Assembly (NCBI GenBank): GCA_028095005.1
Contig: CM051460.1
Location: forward strand, 15,795,501-15,859,500
Direction: 5' to 3'
DNA from: Rhynchospora pubera
Taxonomy: Eukaryota > Streptophyta > Magnoliopsida > Poales > Cyperaceae
DNA length: 64,000 nucleotides
Notes under the pieces: generated by a model
Seen by the model: only the letters and a program-made list of their open reading frames with translations
Databases searched by the model: none
What the model was told of the DNA's origin: nothing
Position numbers and translations under genes: made by a program
Shown: positions 1-11,013 of the stretch, piece after piece
How the letters are laid out: each line of letters starts with the position of its first letter
How positions within the stretch are numbered: position 1 is the first letter of the stretch

Positions 1-644
1 CTGAGGCCTTTTTCCATCAACTTAGCCACAAATTGGAGGGTATTGGGTAAAGTATGAATTGTTAGGAATTACAACTCAAAGAAAGAGAGAAATAATTGGA
101 CAATTCACCCTTAATTCTATCGGACCCGGTGCGAAAGCATTGGTAAAGGAGTTGTTGAGTATTATGGCCCAAGTGTACCGTGGCCATAGTCGAGCAACAC
201 CCGTCCAACCTCCCTAGCGCGTCATGTGCTAGTAGCAAATTCAAGGCCAATGATACCGCATTATTCTCTAGGGTGTAAAGCCCCACGGCTCGACTTGCAC
301 AAAAAGAAAAATTGGTGAAAAATTGAAATTGCTTTTAAGAGAAATTCATTATAAAATTTCCGACTTTGATAAACGACTTTACAAATTCTTGTGAAATATG
401 AAAAGGAACGGCTAATTGAAAATGAGATCGCATTTGAAATAATAGAAAGAAGCTAGAGTTCTTGAATTTGAGAAAATCTTTTCATTTAGGACCAAGAGTT
501 GCATAATTTAATTTGTAGAACACAAAACTCGGTTCTTGAAATAAATCTCACTTTGACTTATTTGATTTAAGTGTGAGAATTTTAACATGAGCAATTGATT
601 TTCTTGGCAAAATTTCTTGGTTAGAGAATTGAATTGATTTTAGA

Positions 645-915
645 CCGAAATTATTTTATATAGAAATTCAGACGCAAAAAATTTTAATAGAAAGAATTAT
701 TATTATTATTTTTAATAAGAAGAAAGTTCGAACGCGTTTTATAAAAGCGTACTGTCTCTCTCCTTCCTACGCGTTTATAAAACGCGCTCGAAGGCCTCGA
801 ACGCGTTTTATAAACGGGTAAGAGGAGAGAGCTTCAGTTACGCCTCAAAAGGCTGGTCAGACCTTCGTACCCGTTTATAAAACGCGTTCGGAGCCTTCGA
901 GCGCGTTTTATAAAT
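645..915. repeat. Left terminal inverted repeat of the MULE, palindrome array
   Basis: After a 55-bp A/T-rich tip, successive blocks read ACGCGTTTTATAAACG or its complement, separated by CTCGAAGGCCTCGA-like links, so each block is itself nearly palindromic. The array repeats in reverse complement at 1773-2043. Confidence 0.85.
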
Positions 916-1772
916 GTGTTATTAGTTTTTCATATTTTTCATTCAAGCCGCGACATTTAACTTATTAAAAATAATATTTTGCATCAAGGTCCCTGCATGT
1001 TTCATATTTACAAAATTCTCGAAATTTTATTTCCAATTAAAGATGTATTAAATAGATATAACAAATATATCACACATATTTTATATGCATTTAATTGCAC
1101 ATATTTTTTTTAACATGTGTATAATATCATTTTGTTTGAATAATTATTCGCCGACGACCCTGTATTTTTACTATTTAATTTTACAAACTTATCTTTTGAA
1201 TTGTAGTCTCTTCTCTTTTTTTTTTATTTTATGTTAGCCATATAATAAAAAATATATAATATGGAAATAATTAAAATATAATTTTTTTTAAAAATTTTGA
1301 ACATTAAAACTTTAAACAGGCTTAACTTTTGATAGGAAGGTCCGTTTGGGGCGATCGAGCACAATCCGGAAAGCTCGCGACGAGATCTACATATGTTACG
1401 GGGCTGAAACCCCGTAATGACCATTTTCGGAGCCAACAAATGCTCTCTAGACCTCCAAAATCCACTTTGAAACTTTGCAAACCTAAAAACCACTCTAAAC
1501 TACTAAAGAAGTTTTTAAAATCATAAATTAATCATTGCAACAGTAAATCAAGTGACTTTCTTGATAGTTATTCAAAAAAATGATATTAATGTCAAAATTA
1601 ATATTCTAATGCCATTTTTAAATACGATTAATATGAAATTAAATATGATATTTTTAAAATTGTAAATTTAATCTTAAAAATAAATTTAACTTAAATTTTC
1701 ACATTAATTTTTCTATTAATTTTGAAAAAAAATGGTAATAACTCCATTTCGAAAAATTTACGCCTTCCTACC

Positions 1773-2043
1773 CGTTTATAAAACGCGCTCGAAGACTCCG
1801 AACGCGTTTTATAAACGCGTACGGAAGTATGACCAGCCTTTCGAGGCGTAACTGAAGCTCTCCTTCTTACCCGTTTATAAAACGCGTTCGAAGCCTTCGA
1901 GCGCGTTTTATAAACGCGTAGGAAGGAGAGAGACTGTACGCTTTTATAAAACGCGTTCGAACTTTCTTCTTATTAAAAAAAATAATAATAATTCTTTCTA
2001 TTAAAATTTTTTGCGTCTGAATTCCTATATAAAATAATTTCGG
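1773..2043. repeat. Right terminal inverted repeat of the MULE
   Basis: Reverse complement of 645-915 with scattered substitutions. The two outermost 30-base stretches differ at one position (AAATTC versus GAATTC). Confidence 0.85.
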
Positions 2044-2124
2044 GATTTTAGATTTAGGTACTGTCTGGTTCTATAAGCTTAGGGCATTGCTTGAGGACAA
2101 GCAAAGTTTAAGTTTGGGGGGATT

Positions 2125-3759
2125 TGATATCGTTATTATTTGATGGTATTGGGACAATACTTAGCACCTAAATTACATTCAAACCATTAAATTATTTGAT
2201 AAAATGCTATGTGTTTCCAAGAATTGGCTTTGTCGTTGTCTCTCTTCTTATTTTCAGGGTTCTACTTGGTTTTTGATGGATTTACAAGCTCTAGATGGTT
2301 TCCGGCACAAGACGAATGCTAGACGACTCATTCCTAGCACGAGAAGACGATTTTCAGACAACAACTCGGACCGAGATGGAAGCAACTCGGACCGAGTTGC
2401 ACATGCCTTGACTCACCTGTTTTCAACTCAGTCCGAGTTGAACACCGACTTATCTCATATGGCAAGTTTTCATGCATGGAAATGATGTTTTTTGGTAGTT
2501 TTTCTTGCCCTGGCGCCCTAGATCTCTTTCCTTGTGTGTGGAACCATTATAAAAGGCTCTCCCTCTGCCTAAAAAGCATGAAAGCCTCCACAATTGCAAT
2601 TTCTCCTTTCCAAGCTTTGTTCGCCGCAGAAACCCTAAGGAACCCTAATCTCTAAGCGACGGCAGCGAGAAGAAGGTTCAGAATTCATCTTGCATCACCC
2701 CACTGCCCTAGAAGACGGTGTTAAAACATAGAGGGAGTATTCGGTTTATTCTTCCTATGTTTTCTTCTCTATTTTTGATGGACTTGTATGTTGTTATTTA
2801 TACTCTTGTTGTTGTTCGTTCTAGCACTATGTTAGGCTAAGTTTGAGTAGTCTTAGGAGTAAGGGAGTAGTTGAAGTTTGGATGACGATATTTGACTTGT
2901 GATATTTTGTTATGACTTGTGATTTATTTAATGAGTAGTCTTTAATTGCTTGTTTGAACTGCTTGTGATTTCTTAATTAACTTCTAAATGAATGGCCACG
3001 TTTAGTTAAGCCTAAGTTAGGATAAACAAGATTAGTTTAAGTCAAGTACGTGGGATAAATCGTAGATCCGAAAGGGAAGATTAATTAACACCAAAAGTGT
3101 TATTTTTAGACAGTGCAAAAGACTTCTAAATATCCTTACGAAAACCATTAAACAAGTTCAAGCTAATTGTCTTTTCTATACCAAAAGTTGTGGGTTAATT
3201 AGTTTGATTAGAAGTGGTTGTTATTAAACCATTCCCTGGCCCAAAAAGCGAATGTTGAGGGTTAGTAAGTCTAGATTTAGCCAACCAATCCTTGCATGAT
3301 TCATAACAGACCAAATCAAGTCAAATCGAGTCACCTCAGTTCTCAACTCGGACCGAGATGGACACAACTCGGACCGAGTTGAAATGTTGTTGCCTATAAA
3401 ACTTGGGTTTTTGCATGAAAGTGTTGAACTTTGAGTTTTAGAAGTCCAAACTAAAACGAAACCTGATCCCTAAGACGTTTTTATACTATTTGAAAAACCA
3501 AAACAATCATTTAGATTTCTTAATTATTTTAATTCACAAAAACACCCAAAAATATTTATCTTAGTGCATGTTTATTTAATTAGATTATTTTACAATTCAA
3601 TCCACTCCTTTTTAATTGTCTAGCTTCATAAAAAGAACAAGTCCGGTATTTGTTAATCCGTCCTTTGGGTTCGACCCTAGAACTAAACTACAAACGATTA
3701 GTGAGGTTAGGTCTAGGTATACAAATTTTATTTGGTACTAGGATTTAATTCCTTCATCA
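2125..3759 (+). repeat. LTR (1635 bp) of the left non-autonomous retrotransposon
   Basis: It starts TGATATCG right after the polypurine tract and ends CCTTCATCA, the same ends as the 1797-bp LTRs of the neighbour (TGATATCT ... CCTTCATCA). A TATAAAAGG-type box lies near 2549. The LTR carries paired CTCGGACCGAG palindromes at 2365/2386 and about 3348/3368. Open frames inside (for example 2204-2485) are short and not conserved in the sister LTR, so I do not call them genes. Confidence 0.82.
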
Positions 3760-4000
3760 ACAATCCATAATTTTAAGCTTTAAACCATTATTTTCGTTTA
3801 TTTAAACGAAACAGTTAACACCTATAATTTTTTTGTCGTATGATAAACGAAACAATTAATGATATGTTAATATGTGTTGTTCACATAAACAATACAATAA
3901 CGGTTATATGCATTTTCATGGCTGTTAGCCACGTTTGACAGGTCTAAAGATATAGACTCGACTAAATAGTTCTACAGGGCCTATTTAAATTACGCATTAA
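3760..4000. other. Flanking AT-rich DNA
   Basis: A short AT-rich segment between the left LTR and a MITE cluster. No coding frame or recognisable element is seen. Confidence 0.5.
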
Positions 4001-4440
4001 GGATGCATTTGGATCATCTAAGAATAAAATTACGATTAGTTATTCAGAGTAGAAAATATTTATTTTTTTTAGAATTTAGAGTGCTATTTTAAGTGGTCCA
4101 ACAACCAGATTAAATTTTTATTCATAAACGATCGAGAATAAACTCTTTGGATCGAAAGTGTTATATTTAAGTAGTCCAACATTCAGATTAAATTTTTATT
4201 CCTAAGGTGTTTGGATCATCTTCTTGATGTGGATTAAGAAATTATTGGGGCTATTTTTTTAATTCGGATTAAAAAGATAATCTAAACACTCTAGGATTAA
4301 AAATTTTATTCAGATGTTGGACTACTTAAAAATAACACTCTAGAGCCCTAAAAGCTTATTCTAGATCGTTTAGGAATAAAATTTTTTACTCTGAATAATT
4401 AATTGTAATTTTATTTTTAGATGGTACAAAAACCCCTAGT
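4001..4440. mobile_element. MITE-like inverted-repeat element
   Basis: The ends are inverted: 'ggatcatctaagaataaaat' near 4011 pairs with 'attttatttttagatggtac' near 4409, and 'gtagtccaacattcag' near 4172 pairs with 'cagatgttggactactt' near 4312. An internal start-like block near 4206 suggests a tandem or nested pair of the same family. No transposase is present. Confidence 0.6.
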
Positions 4441-4475
4441 GTGTTTGAATTTTTAATCCGATTAAAAAGTGATCC

Positions 4476-6272
4476 TGATATCTTATATTTATATGTGCAT
4501 TTTGGTCGGACTTTACACTTAAATGGTAGCTCAAACCCCTACATTCATTGTGCTTTGTGCTATATTTGTCTAGAATTGGATGCTGTTGTGGTTTTTATAT
4601 TGAATTGCAGGAATTCGGTGGATCACGCACAATTATTCAATGAAATGGTGGATTTAGGAGAAGAAAAAGGCTAAATAGAAGCAATAGAATTGTAGAGCTC
4701 ATCCTAAGCTTTCCAACGGTTTTTGAATCACCTCAATCGGAGTCCGGATGAAGAAATTATGATTGAAACACTATCGCTGCTCAATGCTGGAGTCTCGGTT
4801 CGACCCGAACAGATTCAGTTCGACCCGAAGTGCTCCAATTCGACCCGAAGTGCCGAACTGAGCCATTTTGGTCCGAACTGAACCTATTTGACCCGAACAA
4901 GATCAGTTTGACCCGAACTAAGAGCTGAATTAGTCGTTTTGGCAAGTTTTCAATGAAGGAAAGTGATATTTTGGCAAGATTTGGCGACCTGGATGCCCTA
5001 ACCTCTCTTCCAAGCAACCTAGGACCTTCTATAAAGTGTCTCATACTGCCTTGGATGAAGAGGAAGCGACCAACCACGAAATTCTTCTTTCCACCACGTT
5101 TTGGCACCTTTTCACCACCGTTCTCATGCCGAAAGGCGTGAGATTCCACCTCCCGCAGCATAGCACAACCATGGCAGCGACTTTGGAGCGATTCTAGATG
5201 CGACGGCAGTAGTTTCAACCCAACCACGGCTCTAGACGTTCGGTATCTCGAGTTAGAGGCGATATTTGGTTTATTTCTTCCTTTCTCTTGATATTTGATC
5301 GATTAGAGTTTGTATCTTCTTTATTTGCATTTTTTGTTGTTTTGTTAGCATGATAGTTTAGATTTATTGAGTCTTAGGATAAGGATGTAGGTTAAGATTA
5401 GTTTGATGTTATGATGTGTTTGGCTTGATACTTTGACTTGTGATCTATCTATTGAGTATTATTTTCATGCTTGTTTGATTGTATTGTTTGGACTAGTTTA
5501 CTTCTAAATGAATGGCCACATTTAGTTAAGTTACAAAATTAGGATTAATCAATTGGAATTAAATAAAGTGCATGGGATAAGTTGCAGATTCGAAAGAGGA
5601 GGCTAGCTTGCACTGAAAGGTGTAGCTTCTAAGTTGGCTGAAAGGCAACTTAGATATCCCTAAGAAAACCAATAATTTAGACATAGGTTAATTAAAATAC
5701 CGACACGAAAGTTTAGGTTTAATTGATCTATGTGGGTAAAGTAGTGTCCTGTGCTAACTTCTAGTCCAAAAGACGACAGTTGAGGAATAGGAACCTTAGC
5801 CACAGCCAGTCTAAGCCCTTCACAACATCAAAGCCAAGTTTAACCCGTCATAACTCAGTTCCATACTCTCTGTTCGGACCGAACTAGTCTGGTTCGGACC
5901 GAACTGAAGGTAGGAATTCTGGTAACCCGACATTTAACGCGAAAGCGAGCGATCCGGCGATCCAGAAGCTAAACCTAAGTGAAACCTGACCCCTAGGACA
6001 TTCATTTGCATATTAAAACACCAAAAACTTCTCTTTAAGCATTTAGATTATTAGATAATTAAAATACCCAAAAATATTTTATTTACTTGCACCTTTAGAT
6101 TTAATCAACCAAAATCCATAAAAATTATCTTGTCTAGCTTTCGTGAGAAAGTAAAGTCCGGTACTCATTAATCCGTCCCTTGGGTTCGACCCTAAAGCTT
6201 AACTAAAACGACTAGTGAGGTTAGCTCTAGGTTTATAAATTTATTTGATTCCTAGGTTCTAAGCCTTCATCA
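4476..6272 (+). repeat. 5' LTR of the young element
   Basis: TGATATC...CTTCATCA. It contains an array of TTCGACCCGAA-like and TTCGGNCCGAA-like half-palindromes at about 4796-4925 and a pair of GTTCGGACCGAAC palindromes at 5872-5884 and 5892-5904. The 148-residue open frame on the minus strand (4781-5227) recurs exactly in the 3' LTR and looks like a by-product of the array, not a gene. Confidence 0.92.
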
Positions 6273-6275
6273 AAT

Positions 6276-6293
6276 TGGCGCCGTTGCCGGGGA
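6276..6293 (+). promoter_or_regulatory. Reverse-transcription primer binding site (tRNA-Asp)
   Basis: TGGCGCCGTTGCCGGGGA begins 3 bases after the 5' LTR and ends with the complement of the CCA tail followed by the acceptor stem and T-arm of tRNA-Asp. The pairing is from my knowledge of plant tRNA-Asp. Confidence 0.88.
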
Positions 6294-6396
6294 CGGTGTT
6301 GATATTAGAATTTACTTTAGTAACGAGAGACTAGATATTGTATCTTTTATTTATTATTGTTAAAAAAAAGAGAAAAAAGGTTTCATTTGTATCACC

Positions 6397-7530
6397 ATGT
6401 TTTATTCTTTTCAGGACCGTGAACATGAAAAAGAGGACAATTGGAGGCGACGCTTGTATCACCAACTCGATGTTGTCAACAACACCATAAGAAAAGCATG
6501 CGGAGGAGGATGGAGCGAGCACCAAGACCCATATGCCCACTACATGGACCATGCACCACGCACCATGGAGAAATCAATCTCTTCTATGGATCGTATCAAG
6601 CATCAACTTAATGTGGTGAACAACACCATAAGGAAAGCATGTGGGGAAGGACATTTTGATGCAAAACCCGTACATGATGCATACAACTATGGTTTGACAA
6701 ATAACTCTTGTTTTTCTTGGTATAATTCATGTTCAATGTCTCAAGATGAATCTAGATTGAATTTCATGGATAAAACTTCTAATTCTCAATTACTTTCGCA
6801 AATGTCAAACGATGAACTAATGTATAAAGATTTCATTGAAAACCAAAGAAAACTAAATGAGGAACTTCTTGAAAAATTGAATTCTCTATCATCTAATTTC
6901 AAAGCTATTGCCACACAACATAAAAAGATATTTGAGACCAAAATTGTTCAAGAACTTTGTTCCTCATATAGATCACAAGATGAACAAAATGATACAATGA
7001 CATTGCAAAATAATGAGGAATTAGAAAGTTTTAGTTCTTTGAAAGAAATTGCGATTTGTTATGAGACCGACAGTGATGATGACACACAATTTGAAATAAA
7101 TGAACAACAAGAGAAAATTGAAGAACCAAATGTTGTAGCACCTCCACCCATTATTCTCCCAATTTTCATTCCACTTAGATTAACTTATATTGACAAATCT
7201 AATGAGTTGGAATTGAAAGATCCTCCCATTAGTCCTATTATTGATGAAACTGAGAAGAAGGAAGATGGTGGTAGACCTCTCCAAGTCGAGGCATCCGACA
7301 TGACAAATGAAAAGACCACCAAAGTCGACTTGAGCTCTCAACTTGAAAAATGCTTGAAGAATCATGATGTGATGGAAGGCAACAAATCAAAAATCAAGTA
7401 TCGCATCGCAATCGAGCGGAGGAAGATTACATCCAAACAAGAAAGCACCAAGCATGTTTCAAGAATCTTTCTCAAGTACTTTTGGGTGAATTATGATGCG
7501 TTAAATGGGCGTAAAGTGAAGATAAGATGA
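6397..7530 (+). CDS. Retrotransposon-encoded protein of unknown function, 377 aa
   Basis: I do not recognise this protein. It is the only substantial frame in the young element and begins 104 bases after the primer site, where gag would be expected. Residues 22-36 and 69-83 are two near-identical modules of the form HQLxVVNNTIRKACG. Residues 145-185 look like a coiled coil rich in N, K, L and E. Residues 205-240 are strongly acidic (ETDSDDD). There is a proline-rich stretch around 240-260 and a basic C-terminus. No zinc knuckle, protease DTG or reverse transcriptase motif is seen. The start is the first ATG of the frame. The frame is uninterrupted, which fits the near-identical LTRs. A divergent gag-like or accessory packaging role is inference only. 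Confidence 0.65.
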   Translation: MFYSFQDREHEKEDNWRRRLYHQLDVVNNTIRKACGGGWSEHQDPYAHYMDHAPRTMEKSISSMDRIKHQLNVVNNTIRKACGEGHFDAKPVHDAYNYGLTNNSCFSWYNSCSMSQDESRLNFMDKTSNSQLLSQMSNDELMYKDFIENQRKLNEELLEKLNSLSSNFKAIATQHKKIFETKIVQELCSSYRSQDEQNDTMTLQNNEELESFSSLKEIAICYETDSDDDTQFEINEQQEKIEEPNVVAPPPIILPIFIPLRLTYIDKSNELELKDPPISPIIDETEKKEDGGRPLQVEASDMTNEKTTKVDLSSQLEKCLKNHDVMEGNKSKIKYRIAIERRKITSKQESTKHVSRIFLKYFWVNYDALNGRKVKIR

Positions 7531-9216
7531 ACATGAGAGGTGGTCAAGCTCGTGACCTAATACAAGCGCTTTTTGGGAGGCAACCCAAGTTCAAATATAT
7601 ATATATATTTTTTAATATTTATCTATTTACATTTTCATTCAAAAAAAAAATCTCATGGTTGGTTTGGATTTTATTGTTGGTCATACATGTTTTGTTTGTT
7701 TGTGGATGTCCTACTTGGAACTCGCGCTAGAGCACCATGGGTCGAGCAACAAAGAAGCACACGACCCACGTACGACCTCATGCGAGTTGCATGACATAAG
7801 ACAACCTGTCCCTCTACTGCCACGTTGCTACCACGCTGCATTACTCAATTTGGTTTGTTTCTCATTTCCCTCCTATTTACTTTTCTATGTGATGTTAAGC
7901 ATTGGGACAATGCTTGGATAAGCTTGGGGGAGGAATAGGAGTGATAAAATAGAAATTTAGATGAAATAGGGAAGCAAAAGGCAAAATTTTCAATTTTTCA
8001 CAGTCTCAGTTCGGTCCGAACTAGTCTAGTTCGGTCCGAACTGAGGGTCAAATGGAACAAAAATGTTGGATTTTGTTGGAAAATTACTTGCATGTGCCTA
8101 CCGTTTTTCGTTTGGATTTCTATTGACAAATTTCTTGAAAAATCACACTGTTTTGTGACGTTTTAAAGTTGTTCAACTATTTTCTCAAGAACTCTTGTTT
8201 GTTTAGATATCTCTTGTTGATTTTTGCACCAATGGGACGAAGTGAAAATATTTTGAAAGAATAGAACTCGAAATTGGTTGCTTAAAAATTGTCAAAACAT
8301 TTTAAGTCAATTCTCATAAGTTTTTACTGAGTGAACGGATTTGTATCTTGCAAACTTTTGTTTAAAAAGAATTTTTATCAACTTTGGAAATTATAAGATG
8401 AATCTTTTCTTGTTGAAATTGCTTTTAAATGCTTGAATCACCAACGAGCAAACTTAATGGGACAATTAATTCAAATAGTTGTGAAAACGAGGATGCACCG
8501 AGACCTTTTTCCACCAACTCAACCATAAATTGGAGGGTATTGGGTTAATCATGGATTGTTAGGAATTACACCTCAAAGAAACCGAGAAATAATTGGACAA
8601 TTCATGGTTGATTCTACCGGACCCGGTGTGAAAGCATTGGTAAAGGAGTTGTTGAGTATTATGGCCCAAATGTACCGTGGCCATAGTCGAGCAACACCCG
8701 TCCAACCTCCCTAGCATGTCATGTGCTAGTAGCAAATTCAAGGTCAATGACACCGCATTATATCCTCTAGGGTGCAAAGCCCCACGACTCGACTTGCACA
8801 AAATAAATTGGTGAAAATGAAAAGAAAAATTGTTTTGAGATTGATTCATTATAAAATTTCCTACTTTGATAAATTTTCTTTACAAATTTTTGTGAGATGC
8901 GGAAAAGAACGGGTGAATGAAATTGAGATTGCATTTGAATTGATAAAGTGAAGCTAGAGTTCTTGAATTAAATTTTTTTTTTCATTAGGACCAAGAGAGG
9001 CATTCATTGATTTGTAGAATACTAAACCCATGTTCTTGGAATTTATGTTGAACTAGCTTGTTTGCTATCGTGTGATTGATTGAGTAGGCATAAGCAATTG
9101 GTTTCATGAAATATCTTGAATGGTTTGGATACTCGATTCTTAATTGTAAGTAAAGTCCATCTTTCTAAGTATAGAGTGTTGCTTGAGGACAAGCAAGGTT
9201 TAAGCTTGGGGGGATT
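7531..9216 (+). other. Untranslated 3' interior of the young element
   Basis: Begins with 'gctttttgggaggcaaccca' (7570-7589), a motif I associate with the region after the coding part of plant Tat/Athila-type elements. Later come a paired palindrome GTTCGGTCCGAAC at 8009-8021 and 8029-8041, and at 9181-9214 'gcttgaggacaagcaagg' plus the G-rich polypurine tract. Positions 8490-9216 are shared with the left family member (1-635, 2053-2124). No protein frame is convincing. Confidence 0.7.
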
Positions 9217-11013
9217 TGATATCTTATATTTATATGTGCATTTTGGTCGGACTTTACACTTAAATGGTAGCTCAAACCCCTACATTCATTGTGCTTTGTG
9301 CTATATTTGTCTAGAATTGGATGCTGTTGTGGTTTTTATATTGAATTGCAGGAATTCGGTGGATCACGCACAATTATTCAATGAAATGGTGGATTTAGGA
9401 GAAGAAAAAGGCTAAATAGAAGCAATAGAATTGTAGAGCTCATCCTAAGCTTTCCAACGGTTTTTGAATCACCTCAATCGGAGTCCGGATGAAGAAATTA
9501 TGATTGAAACACTATCGCTGCTCAATGCTGGAGTCTCGGTTCGACCCGAACAGATTCAGTTCGACCCGAAGTGCTCCAATTCGACCCGAAGTGCCGAACT
9601 GAGCCATTTTGGTCCGAACTGAACCTATTTGACCCGAACAAGATCAGTTTGACCCGAACTAAGAGCTGAATTAGTCGTTTTGGCAAGTTTTCAATGAAGG
9701 AAAGTGATATTTTGGCAAGATTTGGCGACCTGGATGCCCTAACCTCTCTTCCAAGCAACCTAGGACCTTCTATAAAGTGTCTCATACTGCCTTGGATGAA
9801 GAGGAAGCGACCAACCACGAAATTCTTCTTTCCACCACGTTTTGGCACCTTTTCACCACCGTTCTCATGCCGAAAGGCGTGAGATTCCACCTCCCGCAGC
9901 ATAGCACAACCATGGCAGCGACTTTGGAGCGATTCTAGATGCGACGGCAGTAGTTTCAACCCAACCACGGCTCTAGACGTTCGGTATCTCGAGTTAGAGG
10001 CGATATTTGGTTTATTTCTTCCTTTCTCTTGATATTTGATCGATTAGAGTTTGTATCTTCTTTATTTGCATTTTTTGTTGTTTTGTTAGCATGATAGTTC
10101 AGATTTATTGAGTCTTAGGATAAGGATGTAGGTTAGGATTAGTTTGATGTTATGATGTGTTTGGCTTGATACTTTGACTTGTGATCTATCTATTGAGTAT
10201 TATTTTCATGCTTGTTTGATTGTATTGTTTGGACTAGTTTACTTCTAAATGAATGGCCACATTTAGTTAAGTTACAAAATTAGGATTAATCAATTGGAAT
10301 TAAATAAAGTGCATGGGATAAGTTGCAGATTCGAAAGAGGAGGCTAGCTTGCACTGAAAGGTGTAGCTTCTAAGTTGGCTGAAAGGCAACTTAGATATCC
10401 CTAAGAAAACCAATAATTTAGACATAGGTTAATTAAAATACCGACACGAAAGTTTAGGTTTAATTGATCTATGTGGGTAAAGTAGTGTCCTGTGCTAACT
10501 TCTAGTCCAAAAGACGACAGTTGAGGAATAGGAACCTTAGCCACAGCCAGTCTAAGCCCTTCACAACATCAAAGCCAAGTTTAACCCGTCATAACTCAGT
10601 TCCATACTCTCTGTTCGGACCGAACTAGTCTGGTTCGGACCGAACTGAAGGTAGGAATTCTGGTAACCCGACATTTAACGCGAAAGCGAGCGATCCGGCG
10701 ATCCAGAAGCTAAACCTAAGTGAAACCTGACCCCTAGGACATTCATTTGCATATTAAAACACCAAAAACTTCTCTTTAAGCATTTAGATTATTAGATAAT
10801 TAAAATACCCAAAAATATTTTATTTACTTGCACCTTTAGATTTAATCAACCAAAATCCATAAAAATTATCTTGTCTAGCTTTCGTGAGAAAGTAAAGTCC
10901 GGTACTCATTAATCCGTCCCTTGGGTTCGACCCTAAAGCTTAACTAAAACGACTAGTGAGGTTAGCTCTAGGTTTATAAATTTATTTGATTCCTAGGTTC
11001 TAAGCCTTCATCA
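9217..11013 (+). repeat. 3' LTR of the young element
   Basis: Same 1797 bp as the 5' LTR, offset 4741, with two substitutions noticed (T/C and A/G). Palindrome pair at 10613-10625 and 10633-10645. Confidence 0.92.

Larger units (their letters stand above)
636..2052. mobile_element. Non-autonomous Mutator-like element (MULE) with ~270-bp inverted repeats and 9-bp TSD
   Basis: The element runs 645-2043 (1399 bp). It is flanked by the perfect 9-bp direct repeat GATTTTAGA at 636-644 and 2044-2052, the target-site size of Mutator elements. The ends are CCGAAATTATTTTATATAG and its complement, and similarity continues inward for about 270 bp on each side (645-915 and 1773-2043). The inverted repeats are built from several copies of a palindromic unit containing CGTTTATAAAACGCG. 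The centre (916-1772) has no transposase. A GC-richer block at 1330-1510 with weak open frames on both strands could be captured host DNA, but I do not recognise it. Confidence 0.88.
1..2124 (+). mobile_element. 3' internal part of non-autonomous LTR retrotransposon (left member), interrupted by a MULE
   Basis: Positions 1-635 and 2053-2124 match, with divergence, the internal region just before the right LTR of the neighbouring complete element (about 8490-9216). Shared blocks include a stretch on 'tggagggtattgggt', one on 'catagtcgagcaacacccg', and the terminal 'gcttgaggacaagcaa' followed by a G-rich polypurine tract at 2114-2122. The 5' part lies outside the window. No protein is encoded here; the open frame antisense at 62-286 also occurs in the other member and looks incidental. 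A Mutator-like element (645-2043) is inserted in it. Confidence 0.8.

Noticed and set aside
62..286. Minus-strand frame also found at 8559-8849
   Set aside because: Shared retrotransposon untranslated sequence. The frames differ in length and start, and there is no protein motif.
3668..3680. GGGTTCGACCC, like a tRNA T-arm (also near 6183 and 10924)
   Set aside because: No acceptor stem, D-arm or anticodon arm around it; it is an LTR sequence shared by family members.
4781..5227. 148-codon minus-strand frame repeated exactly at 9522-9968
   Set aside because: It lies in both LTRs of one young element, so conservation reflects LTR identity. Much of it is translated palindrome array. No motif and no match in the left family member's LTR.
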